This document shows positions 57,720-64,000 of a stretch of DNA of 64,000 nt, one piece after another. Under the pieces are notes generated by a model. The model was not told the DNA's origin. It saw nothing but the letters and a program-made list of their open reading frames with translations, and made no database searches. This DNA comes from Streptomyces radicis. GTDB lineage: Bacteria; Actinomycetota; Actinomycetes; Streptomycetales; Streptomycetaceae. The stretch spans positions 434,001-498,000 of the forward strand of contig NZ_RBDY01000002.1 of NCBI RefSeq assembly GCF_003626575.1, read 5' to 3'. Made by a program: the position numbers and the translations under genes. Within the stretch, counting starts at the first letter, position 1. Every line of letters starts with the position of its first letter.

Positions 57720-58193
57720 TCACTCCCCGGTGTGGGTGGCGGACTCGACCGGCACGTCGAGGGCGATCGGGTCCGACGTCTCGAAGTGCAGCTCGAGGGT
57801 CACGGTGTCACCCTCGACGGGCTGGCTGGTCAGGTCCATGAGCATCACATGGTTGCCGCCGCGCGCCAGGTCGAGCTCGCCCCCCGCGGGGACGGGCAGC
57901 GCATCGACCTGTCGCATGGCGTTGTCCACCGTCTCGTGGATCTCGACGGTCCCCGCGATGTCGCTCGTGACGGACGTCAGGGCGTCGTCGGTGCCGCCCG
58001 CGTTCTCCACGGTGAGGAAGGCGGCCGCGAGGTCGGCGGTCGCGGGCTCGGGGATGAACGCGCCCCGCGCCGAGAGATCGGGCGGCGACGCGGCGTCGTC
58101 CCCGCCGTTCCCGTTCCCGTTCCCGTCCCCGCCGCCGCACGCGCTCAGCGCGAACGCCGCCGTCAGCGCCACCGCGGCGGCGCGGCCCCTCAT
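57720..58193 (-). CDS. ecuC: PCu(A)C-type extracytoplasmic copper chaperone (lipoprotein)
   Basis: The 157-aa lipoprotein starts MRGRAAAVALTAAFALSACGGGD with the lipobox LSAC. The mature domain has the PCu(A)C copper motif: His in EIHETVDNAM, Met in the same stretch, and HVMLM (H-x-M) about 20 residues later. This matches the H(M)x10Mx21HxM pattern for Cu(I). In S. lividans ECuC hands copper to Sco. Its start overlaps the end of sco by 4 nt, and copCD follows 10 nt on. The gene symbol is by analogy. Confidence 0.9.
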   Translation of the reverse strand: MRGRAAAVALTAAFALSACGGGDGNGNGNGGDDAASPPDLSARGAFIPEPATADLAAAFLTVENAGGTDDALTSVTSDIAGTVEIHETVDNAMRQVDALPVPAGGELDLARGGNHVMLMDLTSQPVEGDTVTLELHFETSDPIALDVPVESATHTGE

Positions 58194-58849
58194 GGCAGCT
58201 CTCCCGCGATCAGCCCGGGCAGGTCGCGCTCGAACGTCTCGGCCGTCACGCCCTCCGTGTAGATGACATGGGCCTGGTCGTCCGTCGGCAGGAACGCCAC
58301 GACCTGGGTGCCGTGCGTCGAGACGATCCCGCCGTCGTCGTCCTCGTACGACGGCTCGATGTGCACGCCGAGCGAGCGGGCGGCCTCCTGGATGGTCGTG
58401 AAGTCGCCGGTCAGGCCGGTGAAGTCGGGGCTCTGGGCGTCGAGCCAGGGCCCGAGGGACTCGGGGGTGTCGCGCTCGGGGTCGGTGGTCACGAAGACCA
58501 CGCGCAGGTCCGCCCGCTGCTCCTCGTCGAGGGAGTCGGCGGCGAGCGCGATGTTGCTCATGGTCAGGGGGCAGATGTCGGGGCAGTTGGTGTAGCCGAA
58601 GTAGAGCAGGGTGGCGTGCCCTTCGGTCTCGGCCGCGAAGTCGTAGGGCTGGCCCTCGGTGTCGGTGAGAACCAGGTCGGGCTTGGCGAAGGGCTGGTCG
58701 AGGACGGTGCCCTCGTCGGTCGCGCCACCGCCCGAGGTCTCGGCCGCGGGCGAGTCGCCCGGGTCGGAGCCGCCGTCGCCGCCGCAGGCGGCCAGGGTGA
58801 GCGCGGCGGTCGCCGCGACGAGCGTCGCGCTGATCTTGCGCAGGTGCAT
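58190..58849 (-). CDS. sco: Sco/SenC-family copper chaperone (lipoprotein)
   Basis: The 219-aa lipoprotein starts MHLRKISATLVAATAALTLAACGGD with lipobox LAAC. The thioredoxin-like fold has the copper-binding Cys pair in YTNCPDICPLTM (CxxxC) and the distal His in VSTHGTQVV, completing the Cu(I/II) site of Sco proteins. Sco delivers copper to the CuA site of cytochrome oxidase; in S. lividans it works in the extracellular copper route with ECuC and DtpA. It is the first of a coupled unit sco-ecuC-copCD-dtpA. Confidence 0.93.
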   Translation of the reverse strand: MHLRKISATLVAATAALTLAACGGDGGSDPGDSPAAETSGGGATDEGTVLDQPFAKPDLVLTDTEGQPYDFAAETEGHATLLYFGYTNCPDICPLTMSNIALAADSLDEEQRADLRVVFVTTDPERDTPESLGPWLDAQSPDFTGLTGDFTTIQEAARSLGVHIEPSYEDDDGGIVSTHGTQVVAFLPTDDQAHVIYTEGVTAETFERDLPGLIAGELP

Positions 58850-58869
58850 GAACGTTCCTGGTGATGGTG

Positions 58870-58907
58870 GGCCGCGGGGCGCGCGCCGGGGCGTGCGCCC
58901 CGCGGCC
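58870..58907 (-). terminator. Strong hairpin between ycnI-like gene and sco
   Basis: GGCCGCGGGGCGC (58870-58882) and GCGCCCCGCGGCC (58895-58907) are perfect 13-bp arms with a 12-nt loop. It lies between two copper genes on the same strand, 21 nt before the sco start. It may be a partial terminator or an mRNA-stabilising stem. Confidence 0.6.
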
Positions 58908-58951
58908 GGTGGTGAGGAGCCGTGGGTCGTGAAACGTGGTGAAGGGGGAGG

Positions 58952-59713
58952 TCAGGAGGCGGTCGGGGGCGTCGTGCGCCGGCGCCCGGCGAGCACGCCG
59001 AACGCCACGCCCGCCACGCCCACCGCGATGCCGACCCCCGCGAGCACGCGGGCGGTGGTGTCGGTGGCCGCGTCGTCGCCGTCACCGTGGGAGGCGGCGG
59101 CGCTCTCGCCGCCGTCCCCGTTCGTGCCGTCCCCGTCGGCGCCGTCCTCGGCCGCCGCCACGTCTTCGGCGCCCGCCGCGGGCGTCAGGTGCAGCACGGG
59201 CGCCGGGTCCTGCTCGGGCTCGGTGCCGTCCTCGGCCGGGGGCTCGATCCAGCGGGCGACCTCGCCGTCGTCATAGGTCTGGACGGCCCGCAGCACCAGG
59301 TGCTCGGTGTCCTCGGGCAGCGGCCCGAGCGAGAGCGGGAACTGCTGGAACATCCCCGGCTCGATCTCCCCGCCCGTCCAGCGCACGACGCTCGGCGCCT
59401 CGGTGATCTGGTTGCCGTGGTTCTCGATCGGGGTCTCGAGCTCGGCCGTCTCGACCTCGACCTCCCACCCCGGCACGGCCTGCGGCCGCACCGAGGCGAG
59501 CGGGAACTCCGGGTCGAGGTGCAGCTCGAGGCTGACGGTCGACGCGGTGTCGCTCTCGTTGGGGACCCGGACGTCGATGGTGGTGTAGCCGCCCTGCTCG
59601 GCCTCGGCGGGGTCGACGCTGACATGGGCCTGGGCGGGTGCGGCCAGGGCGAGGGCCGCGGCGGCGGTGGCGAACGTGACGACTGAGCAGGCGGCGACGC
59701 GCGTGCGGTTCAT
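58952..59713 (-). CDS. YcnI-like DUF1775 copper-binding membrane protein
   Basis: The 253-aa protein starts MNRTRVAACSVVTFATAAAALALAAPAQA, with a signal peptide ending AQA/HVSVDPA so that the mature protein starts with His. That His is the copper ligand of the DUF1775 family (histidine brace with a conserved Glu), known from Bacillus YcnI. Family positions include GGYTTIDVRVPNES and FPLASVRPQAVPGWEVEVET. A Gly/Asp/Ala-rich spacer leads to a C-terminal helix TARVLAGVGIAVGVAGVAFGVLAG that anchors it. It lies in the copper locus, separated by hairpins on both sides. Confidence 0.88.
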   Translation of the reverse strand: MNRTRVAACSVVTFATAAAALALAAPAQAHVSVDPAEAEQGGYTTIDVRVPNESDTASTVSLELHLDPEFPLASVRPQAVPGWEVEVETAELETPIENHGNQITEAPSVVRWTGGEIEPGMFQQFPLSLGPLPEDTEHLVLRAVQTYDDGEVARWIEPPAEDGTEPEQDPAPVLHLTPAAGAEDVAAAEDGADGDGTNGDGGESAAASHGDGDDAATDTTARVLAGVGIAVGVAGVAFGVLAGRRRTTPPTAS

Positions 59714-59756
59714 GGGGCACTCCAGGGTGCTGGGGTGGTGAAGGGGGATGTTCGGG

Positions 59757-59790
59757 CGCGCGGCGGCGCACTCGCCCCCTCCGCCGCGCG
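59757..59790 (-). terminator. Hairpin upstream of ycnI-like gene
   Basis: CGCGCGGCGG (59757-59766) and CCGCCGCGCG (59781-59790) form 10-bp arms with a 14-nt loop. It lies in the 104-bp gap between the membrane gene at 59818 and the ycnI-like gene. Confidence 0.5.
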
Positions 59791-59817
59791 GGCGCGGGGG
59801 AGGGCGTGAGAGATGCG

Positions 59818-60612
59818 TCAGGCCGCGAGGGTGAGCTGGTGCGCCGGCGCGGGCGGGCCGCGCCGCAGCACCGCGCTCGCCAGAACGGCGCCGTGGAGTG
59901 CGGGAAGGGGGAGGAACGCCGTGCGGAGCGCGCCACGGTGGGCCGCGTGGCCCGGGAGCGGCGCGCCGCACAGAAAGCGGAGAAGCCGCAACGCCCGGCA
60001 CAGCGGCGGCAGTTGAGCGAGGAGGAACGCGCCACCCCGGCCGTTGTCCTCGGGGAGCGCGGCGAGCCGTACGGCCGCCCACAGCGCGGCCTCGCCGCGC
60101 CGCAGCAGCCAGCCCGCGAGCAGGGCCGCCGCGAGGTGGCCGAGCAGCATGGGCGCGGAGGCCAGCGAGGCCAGCGCCTCGCCGAGGCCCATCGCGCCCC
60201 CGGCGTCCGCGAGGTGCCGCGCGCCGACGGCGTGCGCGTCCCCGATGCCCGATGCGGCGACGAGGTGGGCCGCCTCGGCGTCGGTGAGCGTGATCCCGCC
60301 GTTGTCGCAGAGCAGGCGGGCGGCCAGCTCCCTCGGCCCTGGCGCCGCCGCGGGCGCGTGCCCGCCGACGCAGTAGAGGACGTGCAGCGCGAGCTGGGCG
60401 GCGACCAGGGTGCCCGCGAGCGCGGGCACCGAGCGCCGCTCGCGCCCGGCGAGCGGCAGCGCGACGGCGAACGCCGCGCCCCAGCCGAGGGCCAGTGTGG
60501 CGGGCGGTATGCCGGAGCCCGCGGCGCCGAGGTGACCGGTGGCGGCCAGCGTGGCGCAGGCCGCGGCGAACACCGCGGCTCGCAGCAGTCGCAGATCGGC
60601 TCCGGCACGCAT
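59818..60612 (-). CDS. Integral membrane protein of unknown function in the copper locus
   Basis: The 264-aa protein starts MRAGADLRLLRAAVFAAACATL. It has about five helices: LALGWGAAFAVALPLAG, PALAGTLVAAQLALHVLYCVGGH, ALASLASAPMLLGHLAAALLAGWLL, and PLPALHGAVLASAVL near the C-terminus. Several His and Cys residues lie in or near helices (HVLYCVGGH, GHLAA, RHLADAGGAMG), which could bind metal. I do not recognise the family. Its position as first gene of the copper unit suggests a copper-related role, as inference only. Confidence 0.75.
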   Translation of the reverse strand: MRAGADLRLLRAAVFAAACATLAATGHLGAAGSGIPPATLALGWGAAFAVALPLAGRERRSVPALAGTLVAAQLALHVLYCVGGHAPAAAPGPRELAARLLCDNGGITLTDAEAAHLVAASGIGDAHAVGARHLADAGGAMGLGEALASLASAPMLLGHLAAALLAGWLLRRGEAALWAAVRLAALPEDNGRGGAFLLAQLPPLCRALRLLRFLCGAPLPGHAAHRGALRTAFLPLPALHGAVLASAVLRRGPPAPAHQLTLAA

Positions 60613-60850
60613 GGCGGCGCCATCATCTCACCGGGCCCCCGCCGCGTGACCCACCCGGTCGCCCGCAGCGCGCGGAACGGCTCGTTCTGTCGCGTCGTAA
60701 GGGCCCGTTCACCCCCTGTTCACCGCTATATCGGGGGATACGTCCCGTTGCATCCGCCGATCGGGGGGTGTTGGGTCAATCACACGCTTACGCCGCGCGC
60801 CGGTCGGCAATACCTAGGGATATGTCGAGCCGTGGCCAGGAGGTCGGAGC

Positions 60851-61288
60851 ATGAGCGTCTGGTGGTCTCTCCAGCTGCGGCGGGAAGCGGCCAGTGTTCC
60901 GCTCGCGCGGCGGCTCCTGCTCGGCTCCATGGAGGCGGCGGGCGTGGACGCGGACATCTCGCACGAGATGTCGGTCGCCCTGTCCGAGGCGTGTTCCAAC
61001 GCCGTCCGCCACGGCAGCGGCCAGTCCGACGTCTACCGGGTGACCGCGTCGGTGCACGGGGACGTGTGCCGCATCGAGGTCACCGACTGCGGCCCCGGCT
61101 TTCCCGGCGGCGCGGTGGTGCCGCGCTCCGAGCCGTTCGACCTCCAGCCGGGCGGGCGGGGGCTGCGCCTGATCGAGGCGCTCTCGGACGCGGTCACCTT
61201 CGACAACCAGCCGGAGTCGGGCGGCGCGGTCGTGACGTTCGACAAGACCCTGCGCTGGCGCGAGGACGCCCTGCTCCAGGTCTCCTAG
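60851..61288 (+). CDS. RsbW-like ATP-binding protein (anti-sigma/regulatory HATPase)
   Basis: The 145-aa protein starts MSVWWSLQLRREAASVPLARRLLLG after CCAGGAGGTCGGAGC. The HATPase_c_2 fold has ALSEACSNAVRHG (N-box), EVTDCGPGFPG (G1 box, DxGPG) and GGRGLRLIEALSDAVTF (G2 box). Streptomyces encodes many RsbW-like kinases that bind sigma factors or anti-anti-sigma partners. No anti-sigma antagonist or sigma factor is adjacent, so the partner is not known. The region 60613-60850 shows an AT-rich stretch near 60727 (CTATATCGGGGGATA). Confidence 0.85.
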   Translation: MSVWWSLQLRREAASVPLARRLLLGSMEAAGVDADISHEMSVALSEACSNAVRHGSGQSDVYRVTASVHGDVCRIEVTDCGPGFPGGAVVPRSEPFDLQPGGRGLRLIEALSDAVTFDNQPESGGAVVTFDKTLRWREDALLQVS

Positions 61289-61463
61289 GGTCTCCTCGTC
61301 GTCTGGAAGGGCGCCGCCGTCCGGGCCCCCGCCGCATGGGGCGAGCGCCCTCCGCGGCAACCGCTCCCACCAGCGCGTTCCCCGGCCGCACCGCCCCGTT
61401 TCCCTCCGGTCGTCGAGGCGGTCTGTTCCTGAAGGGGCGCACAGAGGTATTGTCTTGTGATTT

Positions 61464-61485
61464 GCGCAATCTTTACTTCTTGCGC
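61464..61485 (+). promoter_or_regulatory. Inverted repeat upstream of TatA gene
   Basis: GCGCAA (61464-61469) and TTGCGC (61480-61485) are perfect 6-bp arms spaced by 10 nt, in an AT-rich island (TCTTTACTTC) unlike its surroundings. It lies 55 nt before the tatA start and may be an operator within the promoter. The region 61289-61539 has no gene. Confidence 0.4.
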
Positions 61486-61539
61486 GTTACCGTGGCGCTG
61501 ATCGGGACGTCGCGAGGCGTCTCCTAGGAGGTGGAACCC

Positions 61540-61821
61540 ATGGGTCAGATCGGGGCACGGGAGCTTGTCGTCCTGGCCATCATCGTGCTGCTCGTCTTCG
61601 GGGCGAAGCGGCTGCCCGACATCGCCCGCTCGCTGGGCAAGTCGGCGCGGATCCTCAAGAGCGAGACCGCCGCCATGAAGGCGGAGAACAACACCGCCGC
61701 CGCGCCGCCCAAGGAGGAGCCGGAGCCCGCGACCGGCACCGCCCGCACCATCCAGGCCGCCCCCGGCGACGTGTCGACCGCCAGGCCGGTCGAGGAGCCC
61801 AAGCCCACCGCGCAGACCTGA
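61540..61821 (+). CDS. tatA: Twin-arginine translocase subunit TatA
   Basis: The 93-aa protein starts [42 protein letters not shown], the TatA/E pattern: a short N-terminus, one membrane helix, a hinge with FGxKRLP and an amphipathic helix. AGGAGG lies 8 nt before ATG 61540. TatA multimers form the pathway that carries folded proteins with twin-arginine signals across the membrane. A Tat substrate gene, dtpA, lies 6 kb away. TatB and TatC are not in the window. The C-terminal tail is rich in Pro, Glu and Thr. Confidence 0.93.
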   Translation: MGQIGARELVVLAIIVLLVFGAKRLPDIARSLGKSARILKSETAAMKAENNTAAAPPKEEPEPATGTARTIQAAPGDVSTARPVEEPKPTAQT

Positions 61822-62145
61822 CGGCGCCGCCGTCACGCACCACACGGCGGGGAGCACCGTTCATGAGCCGCCATCCGCCGGACTCCTCCGCCGCCCTCAT
61901 CACCGGCGTCATGGCCTGGGTCCGTGGTGAAAGTCCCGCCTGCCCCGTGCCGCCCATGGGCGCGCTGACGCGTTCCGCCGCGTGATCGTCCCTCGTGCGC
62001 GCCCGCCCGTTCCACGTCGTCGCCGCGCGCGAGGCCGCCCGAGGCCCTGGTGGCAGAACGGAAGGTGTGGGGCATGATGAGGTCCCTGGGAGCTCCGCGC
62101 ACCGAGCCCGCCACGGGTCACCCCACACGGAAGGCCACATCCGAC
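61822..62145 (+). other. Non-coding gap between tatA and lipoprotein cyclophilin
   Basis: This 324-bp stretch has no frame that looks coding. A CATGAT (62073-62078) about 70 nt before the start at 62146 is a possible -10 element. I see no hairpin or repeat of note. Confidence 0.4.
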
Positions 62146-62862
62146 ATGAATCGCACCTCTCGGCGTCTCGCGACCGGGCTGCTCTGCCTCGGTCTGTTCA
62201 CCGCGGCCTGCGGCGATGAGTCCGACGACGGGGAGGGCGGTGAGCCCACGCCCCAGGAGCAGCAGACCGAGCAGTCGGCGCCGGGCGACGCGCCCGATGA
62301 CCCCGCGCAGGGCCAGGAGCAGCTCCCGGGCCCCGGCGACCCGGAGACCGTGGAGGTGCCCGAGGTCACCAGCGCGACCATCCACACGAGCGAGGGCGAC
62401 ATCGCGCTGACCCTCTACCCCGAGGAAGCCCCGCTGACCGTCACGAACTTCACGGGCCTGGCCGACGGCTCCCTGGCCTGGGCGGGCCAGGAGGGCGACG
62501 AGCCGCTGTACGACGGCACGATCTTCCACCGCGTGATCGACGGCTTCATGATCCAGGGCGGTGACCCCGCGGGGAACGGAACGGGCGGCCCCGGCTACCA
62601 GTTCGCCGACGAGGTGGACACCGGGCTGACGTTCGAGGAGCCGTATCTGCTGGCCATGGCCAACTCGGGCCCGGCGACGAACGGTTCGCAGTTCTTCATC
62701 ACCGTCGAGGCCACCCCCCACCTCGACGGCCTGCACACCATCTTCGGCGAGGTCGCCGACGACGCGAGCCGCGAGGTCGTGGACGCCATCGCGGCCACCG
62801 AGACCGGGCCGGGCGACGCGCCGGTCGAGCCGATCACCATCGAGTCCGTCTCCCTGGGCTGA
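62146..62862 (+). CDS. Lipoprotein cyclophilin-type peptidyl-prolyl isomerase
   Basis: The 238-aa protein starts MNRTSRRLATGLLCLGLFTAACGDESD, a lipoprotein signal with the lipobox TAAC. A Glu/Pro/Gln-rich spacer (30-75) is followed by the cyclophilin domain: LTLYPEEAPLTVTNF, TIFHRVIDGFMIQGGD, GSQFFITV and HTIFGEV. It folds exported proteins outside the membrane. The start at 62146 places the signal correctly; longer frames from 62050 would precede it with unrelated residues. It resembles the cytosolic copy at 9903-10436 in the active-site segment. Confidence 0.92.
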   Translation: MNRTSRRLATGLLCLGLFTAACGDESDDGEGGEPTPQEQQTEQSAPGDAPDDPAQGQEQLPGPGDPETVEVPEVTSATIHTSEGDIALTLYPEEAPLTVTNFTGLADGSLAWAGQEGDEPLYDGTIFHRVIDGFMIQGGDPAGNGTGGPGYQFADEVDTGLTFEEPYLLAMANSGPATNGSQFFITVEATPHLDGLHTIFGEVADDASREVVDAIAATETGPGDAPVEPITIESVSLG

Positions 62863-62866
62863 TCCC

Positions 62867-62912
62867 CGGCCGCCGCGCCGCCCCCGGGCGAAGGGGGCGG
62901 GCGCGGCGGCCG
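62867..62912. terminator. Bidirectional terminator between cyclophilin and CNNM genes
   Basis: The 5' arm at 62867-62885 (CGGCCGCCGCGCCGCCCCC) pairs with the 3' arm at 62893-62912 over about 19 bp with a single bulged base. It lies between the stops of convergent genes at 62862 and 62920. Confidence 0.82.
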
Positions 62913-62919
62913 TTCCGGC

Positions 62920-63957
62920 TCAGGCGGCCCGCGCCGCCCGCACCGCCCTCGGCCCCATCAGCCGCACCAGCAGGTCATCGAGGCTGATCAGCCCGGTCAC
63001 CCGCCCGTCGGGGCCTCGGACCACGGCGAGCGAGGCCCGCCGCTGCCGCAGCTGCTCCACCGCGTGGGCGAGCGTGTCCTCGGCCGTCAGCTCGGGGACG
63101 GGCCGCGCCAGCTCGGCCGCCGTCACCGTCCGCCCCGCCGCCCGCGCCACGATCGCGTCCCGCGCGTGCACCGAGCCCACCACGCGCGCCCCGTCGCGCA
63201 CCAGCAGCCGCGTGTGGTCGCTGGCCGCCGCGGTGGCCAGGATCACCTCGGTCCCCGCGCCCGCCGACACCTCCGCGATCCGGTCGGCGGGCACCTGGAT
63301 CGCGCCCACCGGCGCCTGCGGCACCGTCAGCGAGCGCGTGATCAGCCCCGAGTCCGTCTCGCTGATCAGCCCGAGCCGCTGCGACTCGGCCACCAGCTGC
63401 GCCAGCTGCTCCCGGTCGTGCACCGAGGCCAGCTCCTCGCGCGGGGTCACCCGGCACAGCCGCACCAGCGCGTTGGCCAGCGTGTTGAGCGCCCGGATCA
63501 GCGGCCTGACCGCCCGCACCAGCGCGCGGAACGGCGGCGCGAGCAGCATCGCCGAACGCTCGGGGTGCGAGATCGCCCACGACTTGGGCGCCATCTCGCC
63601 GACCACCATGTGCAGGAACACCACGATGGTCATCGCCACGACGAACGCGACCCCGTACGAGAGCCCGCCCGGCAGCCCGGCCGCCTCGAGCAGCGGATCG
63701 ATCCGGTGGGCGAGCGCGGGCTCCGAGATGCTGCCGAGCCCCAGCGTGCAGGCGGTGATGCCCAGTTGCGCGCCCGCGAGCATGAGCGACAGCTCGCGCA
63801 TCCCCGCGAGCGCCGCGCGCGCCCCGCGCTCGCCCGCCGCGCGCGCCTGCTCCATGCGGTGGTGCTTCGCCGCCACCAGCGCGAACTCGGCCGCCACGAA
63901 GAACCCCGAGCCCACGAGCAGCGTCGCCGTGACCAGCACGGCCACCTGCCCGCTCAT
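62920..63957 (-). CDS. CNNM/CBS domain membrane protein (HlyC/CorC family)
   Basis: The 345-aa protein starts MSGQVAVLVTATLLVGSGFFVAAEFALVAAKHHRMEQ, the CNNM (DUF21) N-terminus. Three or four helices follow (MLAGAQLGITACTLGLGSI, FVVAMTIVVFLHMVVGEMAPKSWAI). Two CBS domains (about 200-320) have AIQVPADRIAEVS and LTAEDTLAHAVEQLRQRRASLAVVRG. The family takes part in Mg2+ or other divalent cation transport; no HlyC/CorC C-terminal domain is seen. ATGA overlap with the upstream gene marks a pair, the normal arrangement in streptomycetes. Confidence 0.88.
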   Translation of the reverse strand: MSGQVAVLVTATLLVGSGFFVAAEFALVAAKHHRMEQARAAGERGARAALAGMRELSLMLAGAQLGITACTLGLGSISEPALAHRIDPLLEAAGLPGGLSYGVAFVVAMTIVVFLHMVVGEMAPKSWAISHPERSAMLLAPPFRALVRAVRPLIRALNTLANALVRLCRVTPREELASVHDREQLAQLVAESQRLGLISETDSGLITRSLTVPQAPVGAIQVPADRIAEVSAGAGTEVILATAAASDHTRLLVRDGARVVGSVHARDAIVARAAGRTVTAAELARPVPELTAEDTLAHAVEQLRQRRASLAVVRGPDGRVTGLISLDDLLVRLMGPRAVRAARAA

Positions 63958-64000
63958 GAAAGCTGCCCCTGCCGGGCGGCCATGGGCGCGGACGGGGCGC
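63954..64000 (-). CDS. 3' end of an upstream gene (probably a second CNNM/CBS protein)
   Basis: The minus-strand frame reads into the window from the edge and ends APMAARQGQLS at a TGA (63956-63954) that overlaps the ATG of the next gene. Only 14 codons are visible, so the product is inferred only from the paired arrangement of these genes. Confidence 0.45.
   Translation of the reverse strand, partial: APSAPMAARQGQLS

Noticed and set aside
54623..57841. A 1072-codon plus-strand frame opposite dtpA and copCD
   Set aside because: Arg/Gly/Val/Glu-rich shadow with no motif; the minus strand carries complete DyP and CopCD proteins.
60613..60850. CsoR-type copper operator upstream of the copper locus
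   Set aside because: The TATCGGGGGATA and CGGGGGGTG stretches do not form the GTACCC/GGGTAC-like palindrome expected for CsoR sites.
1..64000. CRISPR array, insertion sequence, prophage or toxin-antitoxin pair
   Set aside because: No regularly spaced repeats, transposase motifs, phage structural genes or paired small toxin/antitoxin frames were seen.

Overview
The window is typical of a Streptomyces (or close Streptomycetaceae) chromosome. GC is very high, third codon positions are almost all G or C, and GTG starts and 4-bp ATGA/GTGA gene overlaps are common. It carries CrgA, DUF881, tandem class E sortases, DUF5324, a fused CydDC and a DtpA/ECuC/Sco copper set. tRNA-Ala, CrgA, DUF881, the pabA/trpG-type gene, a cyclophilin, PknB-PbpA-RodA-PP2C-FhaB-FhaA and tRNA-Leu also lie together beside dnaA in Mycobacterium tuberculosis, so the left third is probably close to oriC. 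dnaA and oriC are not in the window.

Layout. 1-3.3 kb: an edge-cut HTH regulator, tRNA-Ala(TGC), a membrane Ser/Thr kinase and an FHA protein. 3.3-8.6 kb: a patatin-like lipase, two class E sortases, a pabA/trpG-type amidotransferase, a small membrane protein, DUF881 and divergent crgA. 8.6-11.1 kb: a DnaA-box cluster, a rhomboid protease, a cyclophilin and DUF5324. 11.1-19.2 kb: the cell-wall growth and phosphosignalling operon fhaA-fhaB-pppL-rodA-pbpA-pknB on the minus strand. 19.5 kb: tRNA-Leu(CAG) with a clear terminator. 20.2-28.3 kb: a tightly overlapping seven-gene polysaccharide cluster (two GT4 transferases, a priming phosphosugar transferase, Wzy-like and Wzx-like proteins, a deacetylase, a Wzz-like protein), which is the most accessory-looking part. 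28.3-36.8 kb: a cydA-cydB-cydDC-histidine kinase-SDR series behind a Rex operator, with a parS-like site inside cydDC. 36.9-43.6 kb: hisC, a LacI-type regulator, a metallophosphoesterase, a membrane protein, a HAD phosphatase and an F420-type oxidoreductase. 43.7-48.2 kb: a methyltransferase and a four-gene ABC exporter operon. 48.3-54.5 kb: a second DnaA-box cluster, a receptor-like kinase fused to a solute-binding domain, a HAD phosphatase, serS, a third DnaA-box cluster and pheA. 54.5-60.6 kb: an extracytoplasmic copper locus (dtpA, copCD, ecuC, sco, ycnI-like, membrane protein). 60.8-64 kb: an RsbW-like ATPase, a TatA protein, a lipoprotein cyclophilin and a CNNM/CBS pair cut by the edge.

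Most of the region is conserved housekeeping and developmental DNA. The points that stand out are three DnaA-box clusters in separate intergenic gaps, an intragenic parS-like palindrome that encodes part of the CydD-CydC linker, a kinase with its own extracellular solute-binding module, a repeated series of leaderless promoters (TANNNT followed 6-9 nt later by ATG or GTG, without a ribosome binding site), and the polysaccharide cluster between tRNA-Leu and the respiratory genes. I found no CRISPR array, transposase, integrase or prophage gene.
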